A stretch of DNA of 64,000 bases from the NCBI GenBank assembly GCA_021234155.1, contig JAJEKV010000051.1, positions 6,854,761-6,918,760 of the forward strand. Direction: 5' to 3'. The number at the start of each line of letters is the position of its first letter. Positions within the stretch are counted from its first letter, which is position 1. The stretch comes from Isoetes taiwanensis. Lineage: Eukaryota; Streptophyta; Lycopodiopsida; Isoetales; Isoetaceae. Under the pieces are notes generated by a model. It made no database searches, was not told the DNA's origin, and saw only the letters and a program-made list of their open reading frames with translations. This document shows positions 21,821 through 34,100 of this stretch, piece after piece. The position numbers and the translations under genes were made by a program.

Positions 21821-21840
21821 TCTCGACTCAGTAGTCGAGA
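21821..21840. repeat. 20-bp palindrome TCTCGACT-N4-AGTCGAGA
   Basis: It has perfect 8-bp arms around CAGT. The same design recurs at 42658-42677 and three times in the array at 44730-45060. Confidence 0.75.
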
Positions 21841-21959
21841 ATCGTTTATAATATTTAGTCATCATAAATTTATTTATTTAATTTAAATATAATTAAATTG
21901 ATAATAATTATGTTTTAATACTAATCATTTTTTGCAAAGAGATCCATTCCCCTTTAATT

Positions 21960-22225
21960 TTTGTTGGCTCCTCCCTTCCTCCTCCAACTTTCCCCCTTGC
22001 CCCTAACTTCTTGCCTCCTTCCCATCTCTTTGAAGTGTGTGCTATCTATCTATCTATCTTATTCAAAAATCCCCTTCCCATCTCCCTTTTTCCAAACTTC
22101 CCTTTCACCTCCCCCTTTGCCCCTCCTCCTACAACCCCTATGCCCTTCCCCCTACAATCCCTTTGCCCCTCCCCCTTTACCCTTTGCCCCTTGTCCCTCC
22201 TCGTGAGCCTCCCCCCTTCTCATGA
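21960..22225. repeat. Pyrimidine-rich low-complexity tract
   Basis: It is rich in CCCTTTGCCCCTCC-like phrases and has a short (CTAT)n at about 22043-22060. The open frames here are low-complexity products. Confidence 0.7.
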
Positions 22226-22299
22226 ACTTTCGAATTCTTTAGAACTTTCTCATTTGCAATGCGTGAATTTTATGAGAAAGACACAAGATTGGTTGTGGT

Positions 22300-23150
22300 T
22301 CTATGATGTGAATTTTTTCTAGTGATTCAATGTAAAATTTAATTTTTTTCTGTATGAGTCTAATTTTACTGCATGATTTCGAAACATCAGAATCAGCCCC
22401 ACTTTAATCAAATGCGGCTTGTTATTGTCAAGAAAAGAGGTATTAAAGTTGGATGTGAATCACTTGAGAAGTGTGAAGGAACTGAGGTTGATAATCAGAA
22501 AGTGAGATCCCCTCAAATGTGACAAAGAAATTATCCCAGAAATTTCGAACGGAGTTGGACACATAAAATTTGTCCAGTGCATACTAAATTCTAGCAGTAT
22601 CTTTCTGCTCGTTTGACCAAGTGTAGGAAGAGGTAGAAGGAACATGTGAGAGAGAGGAGTATCTTAGTTTGACTTTTCTTGTCTTATCATATTAATTCTG
22701 TTTTCCAATTTAAGATCCCAAACTGGAACGTTATTAAAGCTCCTGTTATAATCCATTCCTTATTGGCTTGATTTGAGAGCCACTTATTTATTTATAACCA
22801 AACAGGTTATCTGTCTCTAGGAAAGTAGAGACATAAACGTTAATAATACCAAAGAAGGAATCCTTAGAGAAAGATAGAACCTACCACATTTTGGAAGGAC
22901 CGTTAAAAAACTAATGACTATCAACATCTCTCCATATCATAGCAAGCCCACCACTAGCACCATTAGATTCTACCCATATAGAGGAGGATCCTGGATAAAT
23001 CCGGTCTCCTAAGTTTAAGCATTCAAATCTAGGGACTTTAAGCTCTTGCAAAAGGATAATGCCTGCATTGTAGTTTTTGATTTGTACAATAGCACGTCTT
23101 TTTTTCGAAGGGCCTTTTATTCCCCTAACATTCCATGGAAGAATCCTCAT
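22300..23150 (-). pseudogene. LINE endonuclease N-terminus remnant
   Basis: The minus frame from 23150 begins MRILPWNVRGIKG and continues with IVQIKNYNAGIILLQELKVPRFEC and GGLAMIWRD. This is the start of an endonuclease/exonuclease/phosphatase domain of a plant L1-like ORF2, with the NVRG and LQE blocks. Further downstream on this strand the similarity continues weakly (IINVYVSTF) through many stops to about 22400. The RT half is absent. It may come from the same family as the LINE at 1-3267 but does not overlap it for comparison. Confidence 0.75.
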
Positions 23151-24440
23151 TCAGATAAAGGATAATAATTAAGTTTGAAGTGGAAAGATAAAGCAGGCTA
23201 TCTTTTGCCTCTTTTGCTAAGCTATTAAAGCATGATTTTTTGATCAAAATAGACCTTTGAGCTTTTGTGGTATTGAGGCGAATAAAGTCTAAGTGGTTTG
23301 TTTGTGAAAAAGGCTTTAGAACATGTAAAAATCGACGGGAAAATAGTGCATAATTTGTTTGCTTGCATTAGCATGTGCATGGGAAAAGGGCGGACAAGCT
23401 GCCTGGAGCTGCAAAAGGTTTGATTCCCCTGGCTTGCGCTTTCTGTTTCATTGTCATTGCAGGTAAGTGGTGTTCATGTAGCTCAAGAGAAAGGCATATA
23501 GGTACATCTTCCATAAAGCAAACAGGTTTGTTGTGCTTAAGAAGGCACGCTACTAATTTAGGTGGTGTTGTGCTTGGGTTTTGCTTTAAGATTTTTGTGA
23601 TACAGATGCATGCTTAGAATAAAAAATAGGGGCTCTTAAAAGCTGCAGAATCTTCTTGTTCACCCTTCCTACAAGATGATTTTGATTCCTGCTTAATTGG
23701 GATAGCAGGGACATGCTAAGTTTAGAATGGCATGTTGGTAGAGTTTAGAATGTGGTGAATAACAAGATGTTGCTATTTGAAGTGAAAATGTCTAATAGAA
23801 AGTAAAACTTGTATTTTGATTAGTTCAAGGGTTGTCAATCCCCAAATTATAGAGCCACATATGTTGAGGAATATGCCCTCATCTAAGAGTTCTAATGCTA
23901 TTACAAGATTCATTCAACCATAGATGCCTAGATATACTTTTGACCATGTAATTGTCCATGACATAGTAATATGTTGAAAATAGCAGCTTCATAGCAAACC
24001 CATGCTGCACCACACACCGATCCTCCATGTCAGTTTCAGTTTCAATTCGTAGTGGCTCGAAAGCAATGAGACAATTCTCTTGTATTATATATACCATTTT
24101 TATCATTCTTGAGAGTGGAAAAAAGAGAGAGAGAAGAAAAATACTATTACAGTGGACTTTCTCAAGTATATGCTCAAATATTGGTGCTTCGATTTCTATG
24201 GAACTTATTTTAAGTTCATGAAACCAACAATAACAATTAACAAAGTAAAGCACCACATTTCAATGTACAAAAATCCCTTATCCATGGATTGTTAATGCCA
24301 TGTTAGGTGGGAGAATGCAATGATGAACACATTATGTTCCTATTCCAGTGGTACCTTTTGCATGTTATAGCAGTGTGCTGACTTGTAGCACAGTGTGTAT
24401 CCATATGATTTTTAAAATACTGATCATAAATCATGAGTTT
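23151..24440. other. Region without recognisable gene
   Basis: I see no supported coding region, RNA gene or clear repeat. It forms the downstream flank of the PR-10-like gene. Confidence 0.5.
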
Positions 24441-24458
24441 AAAGTACTGCTACCATGA

Positions 24459-25294
24459 TTAAGAGCTTTGTGCCACCAAACTCTTGGGTGAAACATCACT
24501 GTTGGGCTTTTCATATTTTTCTGTACAGGCAGCGGAATCAAGGGCAACATGAAGGGCGTTAGAAGAGGATATCCTTGTGGAAGCAGGTGTTGAATCAGAG
24601 CCAGAATTAGGAAAAGGCTCAGATCCAGAATCAGAATGAGGAGGGAAGCCGTGAAAAGAAGAAATATAGAGATTATAATTTGCATATGCAAGGGGATTAT
24701 ATATGAGATAGGCTTCTACAACCTTCGTTAGCATCTGGTGTGCTTGCCTCAGCCTCTCCAGATCTACTTCCTTTCCTTTTGCAACCTCATAGTCCAAAAG
24801 CACAGTTACAAGACTACTAGATTCGTCTGCTCCTTGTTGAAAAGAAGTAGTAACTTTAAAATGTGTATATGTAGAGCCCAATCCGACGCCTTGAAGAGCT
24901 AAAATGGTTACAGTTCGATTTTCATAATCTATGCTCTCAATCTTTTCAATCACCTTGTCAAAAAGGCGGTTCATAGCTGCAAATAAAATGTTGGAGATTT
25001 AAAAGAACTGTTTTTAACCTAGAATTCAAGAAAAGAAAACAGGGGATGAAGAAAACGAAAAATCACTATAGAACAGAGATAAGAGGGCTTATTTTGAAAG
25101 AAATGCAACATACCAGGGCCAAATGTGACGAGTCTGGTGCTTCCGGCTTCGCCATGGCCAGTAATGAATTCTATTTTGCGGACATAATCGGGGATTAAAC
25201 GAGGAAGAAGATTATGCGAATCGAGAAAGGCGCGCCACAGGCGAGAAGGAGCGACGTCGACTTGGAAGCGGGCGATTTCGACGGATTTCACCAT
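24459..25294 (-). CDS. Bet v 1/PR-10-like (SRPBCC fold) protein, two exons
   Basis: Exon 1 is 25294-25114 and exon 2 is 24976-24459, giving 232 residues. The intron has GT (GTATGTTG) and AG (TATTTGCAG) ends and falls at codon 61, close to the single conserved intron position known for PR-10 genes. The protein begins MVKSVEIARFQVDVAPSRLW and has the glycine loop ITGHGEAGSTRLVTF. A C-terminal helix (RLRQAHQMLTKVVEAYLIYN) closes the hydrophobic cavity that binds small ligands in this family. After about residue 165 there is an unusual Ser/Pro-rich tail of some 65 residues, whereas typical family members have about 155-160. No signal peptide is seen. The promoter side has CATAAATA near 25345. Cytosolic ligand binding or a defence role is inferred from the family. 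Confidence 0.85.
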
Positions 25295-25743
25295 AGCCGA
25301 GTTTGTGTGTTGGGTTGTGAACAAGAGGGAAAGAAAATGGTCATATTTATGAGAAATCCTTCTAGAAGGCACAAATGTAAGGGCTCCTGCAACTGCCTAC
25401 CATTGAGATGCACCATTTTTTTATTGACGTGCAAATGCCACTTGCCGTCGTATTTTGACGCTTCTTTTTCTGAATCTAATGTATGTCGCTATGGAATTAA
25501 CTGGCCGTCCCCACGTGGCAGTATCCCATAAGCTGACCCGATACATAGGTATGGACTTTCTTAATTTTTTTTAATATAAAAAAGAAGAAAGCACCTTATG
25601 TGCGACACACTCCGCATGGGTAGACTTCCGGCTTGCATTTAGACGGGTTTCACGTGTTGAATTTTCTCAATGTTTCTCGGTTGCTTCGTCACTGTATGTT
25701 CTATTGGGATCTATTGGTTTGTTTTGAATTTGGACAATAGTAT

Positions 25744-25874
25744 GTTGTACTAGGGTAAGCTGTCTGGGACAGCATTCCCTGCTTGTCCGGTGTGGATCTT
25801 TGCGGCCGGGCGGTACCGGAGCAGCTCCACCCGAACAAGGTGGAATGCCGGACCGCACGACCTTACCCTAACAA
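25744..25874. mobile_element. Foldback/MITE-like inverted repeat element
   Basis: Terminal inverted repeats TTGTACTAGGGTAAG and CTTACCCTAACAA enclose about 105 bp. A second inner pair, GCATTCCCTGCTTGTCCGG and CCGAACAAGGTGGAATGC, makes almost the whole unit foldable. There is no coding capacity and no certain target-site duplication. Confidence 0.6.
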
Positions 25875-26264
25875 TATCATAAGCGGGAGCGAATTCTTGA
25901 CCTCTTTGTGATGGTGATGGAGAAGGATTCTTGACCGCTTTGCTCGGTGATGGAACAATCCAAGGATTTCTGGATTCCCTCGGATCGGCATGGGCTTACG
26001 TGGTCGAGGGAAATTACACCATAGGAAATAATAACGACCCGGTTATGATATTGATCGATATTTATGAATGAGATATTTTGTCGCCTAATGAGATATCTTG
26101 AACGAGCCCATTAGGGCTTAACCAGTCTGGACCCTAAGGGTGCTTTCCCATGTGTTCGACACGGATTGCCTTGGGACCTAGATTGTCGTACCCGTGTCTT
26201 GACACGGGCAAAAAGGAATTGCAGACTTATTATTTTTCATTAAGGTCAAAAACCTGAACCAAGC

Positions 26265-26375
26265 AAGGTCGGATCTTCATGGGATCATGGCGTCTGGATG
26301 TCTGGCCAGAAAAAAATTCAAGGTCAGATCTTCATGGGAACATGGCATCTATATGCCTGGCCAAGAAAAATCTCA
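26265..26375. repeat. Tandem duplication of about 55 bp
   Basis: Two copies contain CAAGGTCGGATCTTCATGGG or CAAGGTCAGATCTTCATGGG, followed by CATGGCGTCTGGATGTCTGG or CATGGCATCTATATGCCTGG. Confidence 0.75.
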
Positions 26376-26519
26376 AGGTTTTGGGCCCATGGGAAAGCAC
26401 CCAAAGTAAAGGCTTCCCTCGGACATTTCCCACATACCCATAAGGGGGAGGCAATTTTTGCTGATGTGGCTTTTGCGAACGACCAACATTTGGCACAAAA
26501 AGCCCAGTAAGGGTCACGC

Positions 26520-27300
26520 AAGCATAAGCTACATCATCATAAATAATCTAGGATTTACATTTGTTTTAGTCACATATGTGAGAGATTTTTTCACTCCAAT
26601 AATCAAAATTTGTTTACACACTCTCATACACAATTAGAAGACAAAATCGGTAAAACTCAACTCTCATCAACTTTGAATAAATGGAGTACAAAGTACATGC
26701 TAAATGACAAAATGTCAAATTGCATATAAGAAATAGAATTCCTTATCTGAAGATGTTATGATTGATGAACCTACTTAAGTCATGTGGTTCAAGTCTAAAG
26801 CAAATAAATCACCTTGTTCAAGTCAAAAGTAGAATGTTAGTTACAATATTTGAACATGTAAATAACATTCCACTAGCTTCTTTTGTTGTGACTTCAAAAG
26901 CATAATGCTAGTTACAATATTTGAACATGCACATAACATTCAACTATCTTATTTTATTCTAGCTATACATATTTCTTCGATGCCTTTCTTTGGATTTGAT
27001 TCTATTTCTGGAATGATAAAGTATAATATTGAGTGGAAATCCGAGTCATACATACATAGGGTTAAGATATCCTACCCTTGTTACGTTGATTTCATTTCAG
27101 CGCATATTATTCATTGCATTTCCACTCCTCTTGCTCTTCGTTATAGACATTGGGCATGACCATCTAATAAAATAACAAAGTTAGCTAGCCTAAAAATTCA
27201 CTTTTAAAGTGGTGACGTGGCATGATGCCATTGGATCAAAGAAAACCAGGAAAAGTTGAAGGAGGGTAGCGTGAAGCTCATGGCCGCCCAGTCTTCCTCT
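26520..27300. other. AT-rich stretch without recognisable gene
   Basis: Two near-identical short phrases (TTAGTTACAATATTTGAACATG) lie at about 26837 and 26910. Nothing else is supportable. Confidence 0.45.
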
Positions 27301-27309
27301 GATTGCCTT

Positions 27310-27364
27310 GGAATAGAATAGAATAGAATAGAATAGAATAGAATAGAATAGAATAGAATAGAAT
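27310..27364. repeat. (AATAG)n microsatellite, LINE 3' tail
   Basis: Eleven copies of the 5-bp unit sit at the 3' end (minus strand) of LINE copy R2. Confidence 0.9.
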
Positions 27365-28230
27365 AAATTTTTTAACGTCTATGGAGACCAATAGGTCATG
27401 GGACCCATACAATGGGCTAGTACAATCATTACTACTAGGATTAAAAAACCCCTGCCTCGAAAGGTTTTCAAGGGAAAAACCTTTGCAGTAATGATGATAC
27501 TAGACAAGCGGAGATAATGACTACTGAGGGCTCAGTAATTGCAGACGTTTATCTAGAACCTCAAGTATGTATAATGCCAAGTCATGCACAGATGGTGCTC
27601 TGAGAAGTTGTGGAAGCGTGGAATGGAATGCTAAGGTCAAAAAATGATTAGGACTATCTCAAAAGCGTGGCAACTCGTAAGAGTATGGCTTTCATCTTCA
27701 ATAACTCAGAATCGGCAACAAAGCACATAGTCTCGCCGCGGCAATTGCGGCGTCGCATCCCATCTAATTGCCTCAATCCGTGAAACTGTGGGACCCCGTA
27801 TTTAATTGATGCAATAGCTACAAGCTTGTTCCTGGACAATGAAGCAAGCAAATAAGCTTGGGGCCCTGGCGCCAAGGTGGGATTTATGTGTGCATGATAA
27901 TGACCAGTTTTCACTTGGGCCAAAGTAACTGCGTCCCATATCTTTTGAGAAAAACGACCATTGAGATATTGTTGCAAAAGCTCAGGATCAGAACTGGCAA
28001 GCATCAGGCAGTGCTTTGGTTGCACAGCCCAACGAGCAAACCATGTAGTGCAATGCTCTTTCCAACATCGTTTCAAACGCTGAGGAGATTCAGCCATGGC
28101 AAGTGCAAGAACAGGATACCTAACATCATCCATGTGGTGCACCTTGCGGATATAAGTAATTCGATCCAAGAGCTGCCAGGGGTCGATTTAGGGTTTCGGC
28201 CCCTTGGCTTTCCATTGAACCAATAATCAA
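27310..28230 (-). mobile_element. 3' end of a LINE with (CTATT)n tail, copy R2
   Basis: This is the best preserved of the three related LINE ends. The minus frame 28169-27654 reads MDRITYIRKVHHMDDVRYPVL and continues with WFARWAVQPKHC and AQVKTGHYHAHINP, without a stop for 171 codons. It is the part after the RT in ORF2. The 3' UTR shares GGTTTTTCCC, AAAACC and TTTCGAGGCAGGGGTTTTTTAAT with R1 and R3, and a conserved GGTCTCCATAGACG precedes the microsatellite. The 5' edge abuts element E gag near 28230. Confidence 0.7.
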
Positions 28231-28249
28231 GAGCGTGGATTGGATGAAT

Positions 28250-29333
28250 TCACATTCAATTTCCAACAAGAGCATATTGATAGGGAAGGGGAAGATCATC
28301 AAGTTGAGGAGATAGAGGAGGAGCCTGAAAAACCTTCCCGAAAAACCCATTCCCCTGACAATACATCGACTCTGATCTGCTTAACTTCCAGGAGGAGTTA
28401 GACTATGCAAAGGGAAGGATTAGAGGGTTAATGGGGCAAGTTGCAGAGACCAAAATTGAGCAAGTACACACTAACAAGCTGCGCAGGGAACTGCAACTTC
28501 AGTTAGCCAAGCAAGCCAAAGAGGCTGCTGAAAGAGAAAGAAAATTGTTTGACACTATCAAGCAGCTATTAACAAGGAACCCAAGGGTGTCAATGTTAAT
28601 GGTATGCAAGAAGGCCGTAATAACTAGGCTCAGGGAGTCCAGAATTTGGGCCAAACTAGCCAAGCTCAGGGAGCTAGAATGGCAGTTCCACCCCCACCTA
28701 ACCCAATCCAAGAAGCTGGAGTTCAGGGAACTCTATCAACAAAAGAAGTTAAGGGGGTTGGAAAAAAGGGATCATCCCAAATTTACAGGATCTGATACTG
28801 CAGAGCAAGCCATTTAATGGCTTAATTAGCTAGAAACATATTTCCATGCCACCAAGAAGGGAGATGCAGCCAGAGTGTTGCATGCTGCACTGCAACTGAA
28901 AGGATCCCGCTTCTTGATGGGGCTTACTTATGGGAAGAGGCGTAGAAATCAATTCTTGAGCGGCTTTTTGCAAATTCTTTAAGCAAGAATATGCCCCGCA
29001 TCATGCTGAGTGCCATGCCTTGATTCAACTCAAGAGCATCAGGCAAACGGTGCAACAATATATTAACAACCTAAGGGGAATATTTGCAAGGATCAAAGAG
29101 ATGCTGGCCTGCGTGCAAGTAAACTATTTTGAGGACGGTCTTAAAGTTCGTATTCTCAAAGCACATATTAGACAAGTAGGTCCTGGGGACTTTGAATCTG
29201 CAGTGTCCTTGGTAAGGACGTTGGCAAGTTCACCTAAGGAAGAATTAGGGGATGATGAGACTAAGAAGTCTCAATTTGGCTCTCGCCATTTTCAAGAATG
29301 GAAACAAAGGAAGATGGAGAATAAGAATGGAGG
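28250..29333 (+). pseudogene. gag of LTR retrotransposon E, interrupted by element B
   Basis: A glutamate/lysine-rich coiled-coil stretch (KLRRELQLQLAKQAKEAAERE) is followed by a retrotransposon gag domain: KRDHPKFTGSDTAEQAI, LETYFHATKKGDAARVLHAALQLKGS, then IRQTVQQYINNLRGIFARIKE and VRTLASSP. It is broken by a TAA after EQAI near 28817 and by frame changes near 28920-29010. The coding stops exactly at 29334, where the LTR of element B begins. This is a different family from A-D. The rest of E is not recognisable on the far side of B. Confidence 0.8.
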
Positions 29334-30855
29334 TGTGACGCTCCCAGAATCTATATGATGCTCCCATCGTATAAATGCGGGAATTCCCCTCCCGTGGCAA
29401 CTACATCGCCATGGTAGGGCCCTCTGTCATATTCGGACCACTTGGGATGGCCAAGTGACCGGGCGAGGAACACCGAGGTGTCATTCATCCCACGTCCTCT
29501 ATGGGAATCCTATACAGCGGAAGCGTATATACATGTTAGCATACAACAATCATGCTGAAATAATATACCACCACGAAGGGTGGCCCATCCATCATCATCA
29601 ACGAAAAGATAATACAACCATAAATAACATGAGCAATACACCATGACGAGGGCGCTCCCCGGGCTCAGACTCCATGGGATCAACTGACGTTCAGGGCCTC
29701 AAGATATCAACAGACGGAAATCTAACATGGCTTTGGCTGGCATAAGACAAGGCTAGGGTAGTCCACTCCATCCGCCCCGCCTGTGCACACTTTGCAGATA
29801 GGCTGAAACATGCTATGGCGTGATTGTAGCCTTTCGGAGACACAATCTCATGGAATCACCCTATGAGACTACTCCGGGTTACATCTTCCCGGTCCGATGA
29901 GGCAGGTCAGGGAAGTGTCCCCGCCCTGAACATAACGGATCCCTGGGTGTGCTAGAGAATGCGTTCCTCCTTAGCGACCCCTGCATCCGTACCCGACTTG
30001 AACCCCCCAAAATCCATTAGGCGCGCCCATCGAGCCTAGGACGTCCTTATAGGCACGCTCCCGCGACCCAGGAGGTGTCGGTCCCATACCCAGGAGGTGT
30101 CGGTCCCATCGCGAGTACCGGCTATAAGCCCAGCACATTGTAGCCGCGCTAGGCAAGATCCCACTCCCGTTTCACCATTGTGCTCGTCCGGTGCTGAATC
30201 ACGTGATAACCTCCACAGCCAGGTGGGCTCTTGTGCAAAGGCCGCAATTATTGGGTATTAAGGGGGTCTAGCTAGAAACATCTCTAGTTCTAAGAGGCTT
30301 TGAGGTCTTACCCTTCCCTTAAGCCCAATACACGGAGGGAGCAGAAAGAAAGCATATAAACACCATTCAAGTATCCATCATCACCATAATAACATATGAA
30401 AGAGAATTAAACCATTCCATCTATTCAAAGAAGTGTTAGCTGAAGTACAAGCTATCTAGAAACTAACCAATCTCTTGGCTGGAGCCATTATCACGGAAAG
30501 CCTCCATTCTTCGGGTATGTTGGCAAGACCTGGTAGTTGCTCTTCCTCTCCTCTTCCCCAAATGATTTTGGGGCAGAAATGGGGGGTAGAACCCTAATTT
30601 CTCCTCCCAAATTGCCAAGTCCCACTTGGCCAATCGATTTGGGCCAGGTGGCGCTCCCCTGTTGGTTCCATTTAAGTAATTATAACCTAATTAGCATAAT
30701 TAGGTTATTTATCCACTAATTTTATTAGCATAGCTAATAAACTCCCTTTTAAGTGAACCCAGGTTACCCCCTATTGACCTTTAGGGGTCTAGTTAAATAC
30801 TGGTGACGTGTCATAGTACGCATACGTGTACTATATAAATACCTGGAACGTCACA
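29334..30855 (-). mobile_element. 3' LTR of gypsy element B
   Basis: The LTR is 1522 bp, with TGTGACG at the left edge and CGTCACA at the right edge. On the minus strand a polypurine tract lies immediately upstream. The body shares long blocks with LTRs C and D (GATGAGGCAGGTCAGGGAAG, CACTCCATCCGCCCC, CACACTTTGC). A TATATAAATA motif lies near 30833. The insertion is into the gag of element E. Confidence 0.9.
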
Positions 30856-30869
30856 TTCTACCCCCTTGG
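30856..30869 (-). other. Polypurine tract of element B
   Basis: On the minus strand CCAAGGGGGTAGAA immediately precedes the LTR TGTGACG. This is the plus-strand primer site and confirms the element's orientation. Confidence 0.85.
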
Positions 30870-31372
30870 ATTAATGTTGTCCTCAGCATTAGGGTTAATA
30901 GACAATGAAATTATGGAAGATAACTCTTATTTACTCAAAGTAACACAAGATTACATATATGTGTCATAAGACTGGAGTCCTTTAACAAAACATAAGAAAT
31001 TATGATGCTAATAACTTAAGAGCGCACTCATAAACAACAAAGTTTTAAATACACGGGATGGCCCCCAGAGTGAGGCCTAGAATCTTCTGCAGTACGTCAG
31101 TACGCCCTACTGGCCTGCATGAGTAAAATATATCAGTATTTACAAAATAATTTAAGTCATGTGGTTGAAGGGACCACCCCCTTAAAGTAAAAGAAACATG
31201 AATGCAAGAATCCTATCGTGCCTAAGGCTTGCATGTCGTCTCGGCGTAAGGAATGGCCATATTCCCATTATAGGCGCAGACGAATGCGTTTTATCATGAA
31301 TGCCTATATACCCAGTTCCCCACCTAAGATGCATGTAACCCAACCCCTAAAATGATCATTGTCGGATCCCTC

Positions 31373-32700
31373 TCATATGATCCCTGCCGGATCCATAAGA
31401 CAACGCTTACCATTAGGGTTGGAGGCGATCGCATCTTGAATGGTTCGGCCCTGGCATTCTTGCATAAAGTCCGGTAAGTCATCCAAATCCGCTTTGAGAA
31501 CCCATGTTGAATCTTCTGTTGGTAAATGCTTCCACTTAACCAAGTATTGCAAGATTTGAGTTCGGTGGGTTTGCTTATATGCATGATCAAGGAGAGCTTC
31601 AGGCACAATCTCCAACTGATCCTCGGTCATCTCCAGAAATGTTGGTGTGTCAAGAATCTCTTCTGGATCAAGATTATGCTTCTTGAGAAGACTTACATGG
31701 AAAACTTTATGGATCTTCAAATGTGCGGGTAGATTCAACTGGTAGGCTTGAGAACCTATCCTCTCGGTTATCTCAAAAGGTCCCGCCCATCTATATGCAA
31801 GGTTCTTACAATTGCCAATTTTAAGTTTAGCCTGCTTGACCTTTATCTTTAGCCATACGGAGTCACCAACCTGGAACTCACGTGATGTCCGATGCCAGTC
31901 GGCAAGACTCTTTTGCCGAGCTCTCGCAGCCAACAAATATGCTCGAACTTCTTCGACTAGTGCCTGCATATCTGTAAGCAATTGCTGAGATACTTCCACC
32001 TTGGAGACCGGATTATGCCACATGTCTGGAGTGAGGCACTGATATCCATAATTGATCATGAAAGGAGACATCCTCGAGGACTCCTATCTAGTGATGTTAT
32101 AGGCAAATTCCACCAAATAGATGTAATCCGCCCATTGGGATTCTTTGTTTCAGACATAGTTACATAGCATATCTTCAATTATGCGATTGGTACGCTCTGT
32201 TTGACCATCTGTCTGGGGGTGATAAGCTATGCTCATGGCAAGCTTAGTTTGAATAGTGCTAAAGAAATCCTTCCAGAATGCACTAATAAACTTAGGATCC
32301 CGATCCGATATAATGGTACGAGGCATCCCATGAAGGCGGAATATCTCCTTTGTAAACAACAAGGGAGTATCCAATGCGCGTTTTGCCATTTTAGAAAGCT
32401 TGTCGACCACCACCATCAAGGCATCAGCCCCTTACGATAAGATCTATGGTAATAACTTCCCATTTTGCATTGGGGACATCTAGGGGTTGCAATTCCCCCA
32501 GAATCCGCAACTGCTCTGCCTTTGTTTGTTGACAAATCTGACATTGCTTAATATACCTGGCAATGTGCTTCTTCATCCCTGGCCAGAAATAGCTGGAGCG
32601 GATCTTGAAATAGGTCTTCATAAATCCCGCATGTCCCGCTATAGCTCTGTTATGTTTATCATGGAGAATGAGCTTGCGAACTCCTGATGTCTCGGGAACA
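31373..32700 (-). pseudogene. Integrase and chromodomain of element B
   Basis: In order on the minus strand the integrase has a zinc-binding H2C2 region (HIARYIKQCQICQQTKAEQL, about 32580-32520). The catalytic core follows with VVVDKLSKMAKR, SDRDPKF and HPQTDGQTERTNR, the DD35E residues. Next come a GPF region (YRWAGPFEITERIGSQAYQL) and a chromodomain (EIVPEALLDHAYKQ, then ILQYLVKWKHLPTEDSTWVL, about 31600-31500). The frame is split near 32420 and near 32110. The tyrosine and the tryptophan of QYLVKW are present, matching two of the usual methyl-lysine cage positions; the third is not aromatic. The domain should steer integration towards marked chromatin. Confidence 0.92.
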
Positions 32701-32765
32701 CATAACTTATCTTTGTAATAAAGGAGATCATCCTCCTTTTTATAATGGCAGAAAGCCTCCCTCTC

Positions 32766-34100
32766 CTTATCTATTCTGGCTTCCTTGGACAGACTTTGTC
32801 ATATCTCCTGAAATTCTGGATCCATGGGAAGGGCCTGCTGTATTTGCTTACCAAACTCACTAGAGAGCGTGGATATGGCATTACAATGCGTTCGAGTGAC
32901 CAATGGATGTCTGGAAAGCACATCAAAAACAATATTATGCTTGCCCGGCTTATAGAGAACCTCAAAATCATACTCATCGAGGAATTCCATCCATCGTCGT
33001 TATCTCAAATTAAGGTGGGGTTGCATGAAAATATATTGGAGGCTTTGGTGATCGGTATCCAACCGGAATCGTCTCCCAAGTAAATAGTGCCTCCAGATGC
33101 GCAAGGCACGCACGACAGCAAGCAATTCTTGGTCATGCGTGGGGTATTGCTGCTCCCAAGATCATTCATCTTTTACGGAATCATACGCGATGACCCAACC
33201 TTCTTGCATTAATACACCACCGGTAGCTATCTTACTAGCATCCGTGGCAACCCACTTATCCTTCTGAGGGTATGGCAAGGTGACAATTTTCTTTCCAATG
33301 TGCCATCCAATCCCTAACCTTTTCATGCTTGGTTAGGTCCGTCAAGAGTGCGGCGAGCTTAGCAAAGTCTTTCACAAACTTGCGGTAATATCCGGCCAAC
33401 CCTAGAAAGCTAGAATTCAGACACATCGGTTGGAATTGGCCAATCCTTTACTGTCTCAATCTTGGCTGGATCTATGGCTATCCCTTCTGCGGAGACAATA
33501 TGTCCCAGGTAATCAACCTTGATGGTTGCAAACCGACACTTGGAGAACATGGTCCTCTAAGGTCTTACTGTATATTAGGATATCATCAAAGAATATGATG
33601 ACAAAATCATCAAGATGTTCACGGAAGACATCGTTCATCAGCCTCATAAAGATGGCTGGAGCATTAGTTAGGCCAAACGGCATCACAATAAACTCATAAT
33701 GCCCATAACGTGTCCGGAATGCGGACTTATGAATGTTGTCCTCTTTAATTCGTACCGGTGATATCCCTGAACGAAGATCAATCTTCGTAAAATACTTAGC
33801 CCCCTGTAGCTGATCTATCAGATCGTCGGCATGCGGTAAGGTATACCGAGTGTGCTTATTCACGCAGTTGGCGATAGTCAATGCACATTCTTAGAGTGCT
33901 CCTTCTTCTTCACAAAGAGTATCAGGGCGCCAAAAGGTGACACACTCGGCCGAATGAAGCCCAACTTGAGGAGCTCCTGCAACTATTTCTTAAGCTCAGT
34001 TAACTCAGGGGTACTCATTCTGTATGGGGTCTTACTGGTAGGCTTGGTGCCTGGTTCTAGGGTAATTTCACATTCCATGCCTCTAAAAGGGGGCAATCGA
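32766..34100 (-). pseudogene. RT and RNase H of element B
   Basis: The RT motifs [20 protein letters not shown] and FFDDILIYS lie at about 33810-33570. RNase H has WVATDASKIATGG, the THDQELLAVVRALRIWRHYL block and DVLSRHP. It shares with fragment A a TAG in LKK-stop-LQE, a one-base loss just before the RT core, and the deletion of about 55 bp after the catalytic motif. Such shared lesions mean the two copies descend from one already defective sequence. Confidence 0.9.

Larger units (their letters stand above)
20679..22299. other. Region without recognisable gene
   Basis: No coding similarity was recognised. It contains repeated GCAAAGATGCAGGG and GATGCTTCAG phrases, one 20-bp palindrome at 21821-21840 and a pyrimidine-rich tract at 21960-22225. 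Confidence 0.5.

Noticed and set aside
21961-22322. Proline/serine-rich open frames
   Set aside because: They arise from the pyrimidine-rich low-complexity tract.
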